A stretch of 64,000 nt of DNA from Halomonas stenophila. Lineage in GTDB: Bacteria > Pseudomonadota > Gammaproteobacteria > Pseudomonadales > Halomonadaceae. Position numbers and translations under genes: made by a program. Positions within the stretch are counted from its first letter, which is position 1. Each line of letters begins with the position of its first letter. Location: NCBI RefSeq assembly GCF_014192275.1, contig NZ_JACHXR010000007.1, forward strand, positions 1 through 64,000, in the 5' to 3' direction. Below the pieces are notes generated by a model that searched no databases, was not told the origin of the DNA, and was given only the letters and a program-made list of their open reading frames with translations. Below, one piece after another: positions 57,397-64,000 of the stretch.

Positions 57397-58854
57397 ATGA
57401 AAGACGACTCAGTCCCTGACATCCCCGTACCGAGCCTGCCGCTGGCCTTGATCCCCATCGTGCTGACCATTGGCCTGCTCGGCGTGCAGATCTTCTACTA
57501 CGACGACTTCACCCCGCATATCCCGCTGGCCATCGGCTTCGGCATCACCGCCCTGGTGGGCTGGATGCAGGGCTACCGCTGGAAGGACATCGAGGCCGGT
57601 GCCTTCAAGGTGCTGCACGTGGCGATGCCCTCCATCGGTACCCTGATCATCGTCGGCATGCTGGTGGGCACCTGGCTCGCCAGCGGCACCGTGCCGATGC
57701 TGATCTACCTGGGCCTGGAACTGATCGACCCGAGCTGGTTCCTGGCCGCCGCCATGCTGATGTGCTCGATGGTCTCGCTGTCCATTGGCTCCTCCTGGAC
57801 CACCGTCGGCACCGTGGGGCTGGCGCTGATCGGCATCGGCGATGCCTTCGGCGTGCCCATCTACTGGACCGCCGGTGCCGTGGTGTCCGGGGCCTTCTTC
57901 GGCGACAAGATCTCGCCGCTGTCGGACACCACCAACCTGACGCCGGCGGTCACCGAGACCAATATCTTCGACCATATCCGCTACATGCTGCCGACCACCG
58001 TCCCCGCCATGCTGATCGCCCTGGCGATCTACTGGGTCGTCGGCGGTGCCGAGGCCGGAGTGGGGCATTCCCTCGAGCGGATCGAACTGATCCAGCAGGG
58101 ACTGGCCGACAACTTCGCGATGGGCGTCTGGCAACTGTTGCCGCTGGTGGTGGTCATCGGCCTGGCCTTCTTCAAGGTGGCGCCGATCCCCGCACTGTTC
58201 ACCGGGGTGATGCTGGGCGGTGGCGTGGCCATCCTGACCCAGGGGGGCTCCCTCCATGATGCCCTGACCTTCGCCCACAGCGGCTTCGCCATCGAGACCG
58301 GCACCGAGACGCTGGACAGCCTGCTCAACCGCGGCGGCGTCACCTCGATGACCTGGGTGGTGACCCTGATGATGTTCGCCCTGGCCTTCGGCGGTGCCCT
58401 GGAGCGCACCCGCTGCCTGGAAGCCATCGTCGGTACCATCATGAAGCGTCTCAGGGGCTTCCGGGGGCTGCAGACCAGCGCCATCCTGACCTCCATCACC
58501 ACCAACGTGGTGTCCGGCGACGTCTACCTGTCCATCGCCTTGCCGGGGCGCATGTACAAGCCCGCCTACGACGAGCTCGGCTACTCGCGGCTCAACCTGG
58601 CCCGGGCCATCGAGGAGGGCGGTACCCTGGTCTCGCCGCTGGTGCCGTGGAACGCGGGCGGTGCCTTCGTGATGGGCGCGCTGGGGCTGAGCGTGACCCC
58701 CGGTGACTTCAGCCAGCTGCTGTATATCCCGCTGGCCTTCGCCTGCTGGCTGTCGCCGCTGATCGGCATCCTCTATGCCCAACTCGGCTGGTTCTCCCGG
58801 CGGGCCGAGCCCGAGGCATCGGTTGGTGCGGCCGTGGCGGAGGACCTGGCATGA
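57397..58854 (+). CDS. NhaC-family Na+/H+ antiporter-like transporter
   Basis: The protein has 485 aa with about 11 membrane helices. NhaC motifs include SLSIGSSWTTVGTVGLALIG and VSGAFFGDKISPLSDTTNLT with the helix HIRYMLPTTVPAM. Some NhaC-type proteins exchange amino or organic acids, so it may import the substrate of the cluster. The ATG at 57397 was taken as start. Its stop overlaps the oxidase start (ATGA). Confidence 0.88.
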   Translation: MKDDSVPDIPVPSLPLALIPIVLTIGLLGVQIFYYDDFTPHIPLAIGFGITALVGWMQGYRWKDIEAGAFKVLHVAMPSIGTLIIVGMLVGTWLASGTVPMLIYLGLELIDPSWFLAAAMLMCSMVSLSIGSSWTTVGTVGLALIGIGDAFGVPIYWTAGAVVSGAFFGDKISPLSDTTNLTPAVTETNIFDHIRYMLPTTVPAMLIALAIYWVVGGAEAGVGHSLERIELIQQGLADNFAMGVWQLLPLVVVIGLAFFKVAPIPALFTGVMLGGGVAILTQGGSLHDALTFAHSGFAIETGTETLDSLLNRGGVTSMTWVVTLMMFALAFGGALERTRCLEAIVGTIMKRLRGFRGLQTSAILTSITTNVVSGDVYLSIALPGRMYKPAYDELGYSRLNLARAIEEGGTLVSPLVPWNAGGAFVMGALGLSVTPGDFSQLLYIPLAFACWLSPLIGILYAQLGWFSRRAEPEASVGAAVAEDLA

Positions 58855-60197
58855 GCCAGGCCGCTTCCCCCCGCCGGATCGCGGTGGTCGGCGCCGGCGT
58901 GGTGGGCATGACCACCGCGCTGGCCCTGCAGCGCCAGGGACATGCGGTCAGCGTGCTGGACCCCCAGGGGCCGGGGGAGGGCGCCTCCTACGGCAACGCC
59001 GGCTTCCTGGCCACCGAGCTGATCGATCCCTTGTCGACGCCGGCCACCCTGCGCCAGGCGCCGCGGCTGTGGCTCGCTCCCCACGGGGCCCTGGCCCTGC
59101 CGCTGCGCTACCTGCCGCGGCTGGCGCCCTGGCTGGTGCGCTTCATCGCGGCCGCTCGTCCCTTCCAGGTAACCAAGGGGCGCCAGGCACTGGCGGCCCT
59201 GAACGGGGCGGCGGTGGCCGCCTGGCGGCGCTGCCTGGCCGATATCGGCGCCGAGGAGGAACTGCTGCCCTCGGGCTACCTGCTGGTCTGGCAGTCCGGC
59301 CGGGGCCGTGCCGCGGCCAAGGCGAAGATGGCCCACCTGGAACGCTGGGGACAGGAGGTGGAATGGCTCGAGGCGGCGGCCCTGCGCAAGCGCGAGCCGG
59401 GGCTGACGGGGACGCTGAGCCATGGGCTCTACTTCCCCGGCGCCCACCAGGTACGCGACCCCCATGCCCTGGTGCGGCGCCTGGCCGCGGCCTTCGAGGC
59501 CCGCGGCGGCGAGCTGTGCCGGATGCGGGTGAATCGGCTGGAACCCCGTGGCGAGGGCGTGCGCCTGCATACCGACGCGGGCGCGCTGGATGCAGACCGG
59601 GCGGTAGTCGCCGCCGGGGCCTGGAGCCACCAATTGGCCGCCGGGCTCGGCCTGTCGATCCCGCTGGAGACCGAACGTGGCTATCATCTGACGCTGCCCC
59701 AGCGGGGGCAGGCCCTGCGCCAGCCGGTGGGCTCGGCGGAGCGCCGCTTCGTGATGACGCCGATGCGTTGCGGCCTGCGGGTAGTCGGCTTCACCGAGCT
59801 CGGCGGGCTCTGGCTGTCCCCGGTCAAGCGCCGCTACGCCTCCCTGCGGCATCATGCCGAGGCGCTGCTGCGCGACCCTGCCGGCCTCGATGAGGGCGCC
59901 GAGGAGTGGATGGGCTTCCGACCGACCCTGCCCGATTCCCTGCCGGTGATCGATACCCATCCGGACTACCCGGTGGTGCACTTCGCCTTCGGCCACCAGC
60001 ACCTGGGGCTCACCCAGGCGGCGATCACCGCGGAGCTGCTTGCCGCGCGAATGGCGGGGGAGGCTCCGGCCCTGGATCTTTCCCCGTATCGGGTGACCCG
60101 CTTCCCGGGATGCCGGGGAAGGCGGCAGGAGACCGGCCGCTGCCCGGCCTATCGCCGCAGCCGACAGGACTCTGCGGGCCATCCTGCCAACGCGTGA
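58851..60197 (+). CDS. FAD-dependent D-amino-acid dehydrogenase (DadA-like)
   Basis: The protein has 448 aa with an N-terminal FAD-binding VVGAGVVGMTTALALQRQGH and the DAO-family C-terminal signature PDSLPVIDTHPDYP with FAFGHQHLGLTQAA. It deaminates D-amino acids or oxidises imino acids such as D-proline or 4-hydroxyproline. Residues after about 418 (RFPGCRGRRQETGR onward) form an extra basic tail of about 30 residues not typical of the family, perhaps caused by loss of the original stop. Coupled to the transporter by a four-base overlap. Confidence 0.88.
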   Translation: MSQAASPRRIAVVGAGVVGMTTALALQRQGHAVSVLDPQGPGEGASYGNAGFLATELIDPLSTPATLRQAPRLWLAPHGALALPLRYLPRLAPWLVRFIAAARPFQVTKGRQALAALNGAAVAAWRRCLADIGAEEELLPSGYLLVWQSGRGRAAAKAKMAHLERWGQEVEWLEAAALRKREPGLTGTLSHGLYFPGAHQVRDPHALVRRLAAAFEARGGELCRMRVNRLEPRGEGVRLHTDAGALDADRAVVAAGAWSHQLAAGLGLSIPLETERGYHLTLPQRGQALRQPVGSAERRFVMTPMRCGLRVVGFTELGGLWLSPVKRRYASLRHHAEALLRDPAGLDEGAEEWMGFRPTLPDSLPVIDTHPDYPVVHFAFGHQHLGLTQAAITAELLAARMAGEAPALDLSPYRVTRFPGCRGRRQETGRCPAYRRSRQDSAGHPANA

Positions 60198-60319
60198 CCG
60201 TAGACAATGGACGCAATCCCGGCCGGGGCGCCTACGCTAGATGAATGACTTTCGACAATGACGACGGCATCCGAGAGAGAACATCGACGATGCGGTGCGC
60301 GTCGCTAGGGGGATCCAGC

Positions 60320-63300
60320 ATGAACGAAGCCAACCTTTACCCGCATGGCGCCGTGAGCGAGTCACGGGCGCGCATCCGCGCCCACTATGCGGCCGACGAG
60401 GCCGAAGTGCTGCGTGGGCTGGTCGAGCGGATCAAGCTGTCGGAGGACGAGCGCCGCAAGGTGGCCGACGCCGGCGCCAAGTATGTGGAGCGAGTGCGCA
60501 AGGAAACCTCGCCCTCGATGATGGAGGCGTTCCTGGCCGAATACGGGCTCTCGACCGCCGAAGGAGTCGGCCTCATGTGCCTGGCCGAGGCGCTGCTGCG
60601 CGTGCCCGACGCGGAAACCATCGACGACCTGATCCACGACAAGATCGAGCCGTCCGACTGGGGCGCGCACCTGGGCAAGTCTTCGTCGTCGATGGTCAAC
60701 GCCTCGACCTGGGCGCTGATGCTGACCGGCAAGGTGCTGGAAGAGGATCCCAAGGGCCCGGTGCGGGCGCTGCGCGGCCTGGTGCGCCGGATGGGCGAGC
60801 CGGTGGTGCGCACCGCGGTCGGCCAGTCGATGAAGATCCTCGGCCGGCAATTCGTGCTCGGCCAGACCATCGAGGAGGGCATGAGGAACGCCCGCGAGCT
60901 CGAGAAGCAGGGCTACACCTATTCCTACGACATGCTGGGCGAGGCGGCGCGCACCGACGCCGATGCGCTGCGCTATCACGAGGCCTACGCCACGGCGATC
61001 GCCGCCATTGCCAGGCAGGCCAAGGGCGACGTGCGTGGAAGCCCGGGGATCTCGGTGAAGCTCTCGGCGCTGCATCCGCGCTATGAAACCACCCACCGCG
61101 AGACGGTGATGGCCGAGCTCGTGCCGCGCGCGCGGGAACTGGCCAAGCAGGCGGCCAAGGCCAATATCGGCTTCAACATCGACGCCGAGGAACAGGACCG
61201 CCTGGACCTGTCGCTCGACGTGATCGAGGCGCTGCTGGCCGACCCCGCGCTCGCCGGCTGGGACGGCTTCGGGGTGGTGGTGCAGGCCTACGGGCGCCGT
61301 GCCGCGCCGGTGATCGAGGCGCTCTACGACCTTGCCGAGCGGCTCGACCGCAGGATCATGGTGCGGCTGGTGAAAGGCGCCTACTGGGACACCGAGATCA
61401 AGCTGGCGCAGGAGATGGGCGTCGAGACCTTCCCGGTCTTCACCCGCAAGGTCAACACCGATGTCAGCTACATGGCCTGCGCGCAGCTGCTGCTCGATCG
61501 GCGCGACCGCATCTATCCGCAGTTCGCCACCCACAACGCCCATACCTGCGCCGCCGTCATCGCCATGGCCGGCGACGACAAGGACAGCTTCGAGTTCCAG
61601 CGCCTGCACGGCATGGGCGAGTCGCTGCACCACATCGTCAAGCAGTCGGAGGGCACGCGTTGCCGGATCTACGCCCCGGTCGGCGCACACCGTGACCTGC
61701 TGGCCTACCTGGTACGCCGCCTGCTGGAGAACGGGGCGAACTCCTCATTCGTCAACCAGGTGGTGGATGAGTCGATTCCCCCGAGCGAGGTCTCGAAGGA
61801 TCCGGTGGCCGAGATGCAGCGCCTGGGCGACGCCATCGCCAGCCCCTCGATTCGCCTGCCCGGCGAGCTCTTCGCCCCCGAGCGCAAGAACTCCCGCGGC
61901 TACCGGATCAACGAACCCGCCTCGATCCTGCCCCTGCTGACGGCGCGCGAGGCGTTCGCCGACACCACCTGGATCGCCGCGCCCATGCTGGCCGGGAGCC
62001 CGGCGCCGCAGGGCCCGGCGCGCGATGCCGTGTCCCCCGCCGACGGCTCGCGCGTGGTCGGCCAGGTGCATGAGGCGACCCCGGCCGAGGTGGCAGCCGC
62101 CCTCGATGCCGCCCAGGACGGCTACCACGACTGGTCGGCGCGCCCGGTGGCCGAGCGCGCCGAGGTGCTGCGCCGGATCGCCGATCTCTACGAGCAGCAC
62201 ATCGCCGAGCTGACCGTGATCGCCACCCGTGAGGCCGGCAAGATGATTCTCGATGGCATCGCCGAGGTGCGCGAGGCGGTGGACTTCCTGCGCTTCTACG
62301 CCTGCGAGGGCGAGCGGCTGGAGGCGGAAGCGCCCGGCAGCGCTCGCGGCGTCTTCGTCTGCATCAGCCCGTGGAACTTCCCGCTGGCCATCTTCACCGG
62401 CCAGATCGCGGCGGCGCTGGCGGCCGGCAACGCGGTGCTCGCCAAGCCCGCCGAGCAGACGCCGCTGATCGCCGCCCGCGCCGTCGAGCTGATGCGCGAG
62501 GCCGGCCTGCCGGAGGCGGCGCTGCAGTTGCTGCCCGGTGACGGGCCGACGGTGGGCGGGCCGCTGACCAGCGATCCGCGGATCGCCGGGGTCTGCTTCA
62601 CCGGCTCGACCGAGGTGGCGCAGCTCATCCACCAGGCACTGGCGAAGAACGCGGGGCCGGATGCGGTGCTGATCGCCGAGACCGGTGGGCTGAACGCCAT
62701 GATCGTGGACTCGACGGCGCTGACCGAGCAGGCGGTGCGCGACATCCTGATCTCTTCCTTCCAGTCGGCCGGCCAGCGTTGCTCGGCGCTGAGAATGCTG
62801 TATGTCCAGGAAGAGGCGCGAGAGCGGCTGCTGACGATGCTCGACGGGGCGATGGATGCGCTCGCCATCGGCGACCCGTGGCATACCGATACCGACGTCT
62901 CGCCGGTGATCGACACCGAGGCCCAGGCCGACATCGGCGCCTATGTGGCGGCGCGGGACAAGGCCGGCAAGGTGCTCAAGACGCTGCCCGCGCCGGACGA
63001 CGGCACCTTCGTCACCCCGGCCGTGGTCGAGGTGGGGGGCATCGGCGATCTCGAGCGCGAGATCTTCGGCCCGATCCTGCACGTGGCCACCTTCAAGGCG
63101 CGGGACATCGACAAGGTGGTCGATGCGATCAACGCCAAGGGCTATGGGCTGACCTTCGGCCTGCATACCCGTATCGACGACCGCGTGCAGCAGATCGTCG
63201 AGCGCATCCATGTCGGCAATATCTACGTCAACCGCAATCAGATCGGCGCCATCGTCGGCTCCCAGCCCTTCGGCGGCGAGGGCCTCTCGGGCACCGGGCC

Positions 63301-63985
63301 CAAGGCCGGCGGTCCCCTCTACGTCAACCGCTTCCGTCGCACCACCGCCGTCGAGCATCATGAGGCGCCCCGGGGCGATGTCGTGTCCCTCGAGGCGCTG
63401 CAGTCGGCCCTCGACGGGCTGGACCCACGCAACTGGGCGGCGCGGCCCGACCGTGTCGAGGTGCTGCGAAAGGCGCTCTCCGGCAAGCGCGGGGTCATCC
63501 GCAAGGCGCTCGCCGAGACCGCGGCCCTGGACATGACGCCGCAGACGCTGCCAGGGCCGACGGGGGAGAGCAACCGGCTGTCGTTGTATCCCAAGGGCCC
63601 GGTGCTGTGCCTGGGGCCGACGCTCGACATCGCCATCGCCCAGGCGGCGCAGGCGCTCGGTGCCGGCTGTGCGGCGTTGATCGTCGCCCCCGGCGCGGAC
63701 GGGGACGTGCGGTCGCTGAGCGAGGCCGGGGCGCCCGTCGCCGCGCTCGACGGCACCGTCGCGGCCGAGACGCTGACCTCGGTCCGGGGCATCGCGGCGG
63801 TGGCCGCCGCCGGCGCCGGCGACTGGACCCGCGAGCTGCGCCTCGCGCTCGCCCAGCGCGACGGCCCCATCGTGTCGCTGGAGACCCAGACCATCGCGCC
63901 GGCGCGCTATGTGGTGGAACGCCACCTGTGCATCGACACCACCGCCGCGGGCGGCAACGCCAGCCTGCTGGCGACGGCCGAATAG
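60320..63985 (+). CDS. putA: bifunctional proline dehydrogenase / P5C dehydrogenase
   Basis: The protein has 1221 aa and oxidises proline to glutamate in two steps. The proline dehydrogenase domain (about 100-500) has MVRLVKGAYWDTEIKLAQEM, FATHNAHTCAAVI and FEFQRLHGMGESLHH. The P5C dehydrogenase domain (about 560-1060) has AETGGLNAMIVDS (catalytic Glu) and SAGQRCSALR (catalytic Cys). The start at 60320 (MNEANLYPHG) follows AGGGGGATC; the upstream frame start at 60245 is not needed. There is no N-terminal ribbon-helix-helix repressor domain, so control probably comes from another regulator. It is the last complete gene in the window. Confidence 0.95.
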   Translation: MNEANLYPHGAVSESRARIRAHYAADEAEVLRGLVERIKLSEDERRKVADAGAKYVERVRKETSPSMMEAFLAEYGLSTAEGVGLMCLAEALLRVPDAETIDDLIHDKIEPSDWGAHLGKSSSSMVNASTWALMLTGKVLEEDPKGPVRALRGLVRRMGEPVVRTAVGQSMKILGRQFVLGQTIEEGMRNARELEKQGYTYSYDMLGEAARTDADALRYHEAYATAIAAIARQAKGDVRGSPGISVKLSALHPRYETTHRETVMAELVPRARELAKQAAKANIGFNIDAEEQDRLDLSLDVIEALLADPALAGWDGFGVVVQAYGRRAAPVIEALYDLAERLDRRIMVRLVKGAYWDTEIKLAQEMGVETFPVFTRKVNTDVSYMACAQLLLDRRDRIYPQFATHNAHTCAAVIAMAGDDKDSFEFQRLHGMGESLHHIVKQSEGTRCRIYAPVGAHRDLLAYLVRRLLENGANSSFVNQVVDESIPPSEVSKDPVAEMQRLGDAIASPSIRLPGELFAPERKNSRGYRINEPASILPLLTAREAFADTTWIAAPMLAGSPAPQGPARDAVSPADGSRVVGQVHEATPAEVAAALDAAQDGYHDWSARPVAERAEVLRRIADLYEQHIAELTVIATREAGKMILDGIAEVREAVDFLRFYACEGERLEAEAPGSARGVFVCISPWNFPLAIFTGQIAAALAAGNAVLAKPAEQTPLIAARAVELMREAGLPEAALQLLPGDGPTVGGPLTSDPRIAGVCFTGSTEVAQLIHQALAKNAGPDAVLIAETGGLNAMIVDSTALTEQAVRDILISSFQSAGQRCSALRMLYVQEEARERLLTMLDGAMDALAIGDPWHTDTDVSPVIDTEAQADIGAYVAARDKAGKVLKTLPAPDDGTFVTPAVVEVGGIGDLEREIFGPILHVATFKARDIDKVVDAINAKGYGLTFGLHTRIDDRVQQIVERIHVGNIYVNRNQIGAIVGSQPFGGEGLSGTGPKAGGPLYVNRFRRTTAVEHHEAPRGDVVSLEALQSALDGLDPRNWAARPDRVEVLRKALSGKRGVIRKALAETAALDMTPQTLPGPTGESNRLSLYPKGPVLCLGPTLDIAIAQAAQALGAGCAALIVAPGADGDVRSLSEAGAPVAALDGTVAAETLTSVRGIAAVAAAGAGDWTRELRLALAQRDGPIVSLETQTIAPARYVVERHLCIDTTAAGGNASLLATAE

Positions 63986-64000
63986 GCGCGAGGGGGCCCG

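Noticed and set aside
61745..63925. 726-codon minus-strand frame opposite putA
   Set aside because: Complement of the conserved PutA domains; no independent protein-like motif.

Overview
The window is a high-GC gammaproteobacterial chromosome segment. Gene content and protein character (hisBHAF, mutY-yggX, selD-selU, a PanM-like acetyltransferase, AsmA) suggest a Halomonas-like bacterium of the Halomonadaceae; this is inference from recognised families, not a database match. It carries a complete-looking Mu-like transposable prophage of about 37.8 kb, for which both ends and a 5-bp target duplication can be read from the sequence.

Host segment 1 (1-15996): the 3' end of a 5S rRNA with decayed duplicate copies of its tail and terminator; a VOC/glyoxalase-type protein; hisC; a remnant of an AEC transporter; an NlpE-like lipoprotein; radA; the coupled selD-selU pair for selenium modification of tRNA; a glutamine-amidotransferase-like protein lacking its catalytic Cys; an alkyltransferase-like DNA base-flipping protein; a YjaG-family protein; the reverse-strand hisB-hisH-hisA-hisF cluster; a PanM-like acetyltransferase coupled to an AsmA-family protein; mutY-yggX; and a tRNA-Phe/Gln/Thr cluster with a clear sigma70-type promoter and a terminator.

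Prophage (16002-53803, flanked by CCTTC duplications at 15997-16001 and 53804-53808): almost every gene is on the minus strand. Reading from the high-coordinate (left) end: a plus-strand S24-type repressor facing a Ner-like regulator across a dyad-rich operator region; MuA-type transposase and MuB-type ATPase; a tightly overlapping early block of small proteins; GemA (gp16-like) and Mor; a lysis block with M15 peptidase and holin; Mu gp25-gp29-like terminase and portal proteins; gpF with an apparent C-terminal nuclease domain, gpG, protease/scaffold, decoration protein, gpT capsid, gp35/gp36-like proteins; and a long-tail (siphovirus-like, B3/D3112-type) module with tail tube, a frameshifted tail chaperone pair, tape measure and tip proteins. 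The right end carries accessory genes: a small protein between 48-bp repeats, a Com-Dam module and a zinc-ribbon protein.

Host segment 2 (53809-64000): two 76-aa proteins of unknown function that resemble the small protein inside the prophage, then an amino-acid catabolism cluster: AraC regulator, ornithine-cyclodeaminase family enzyme, NhaC-family antiporter, DadA-like oxidase and a PutA without the N-terminal DNA-binding domain. A plausible flow is ornithine or related imino/D-amino acids to proline to glutamate.

The strongest points for follow-up are the exact prophage ends, the nested dyads in the repressor/ner operator, the T7 slippery site in the tail chaperone, the Com-Dam translational module, the nuclease-like tail on gpF, and the small-protein family shared between the prophage and the adjacent host DNA.
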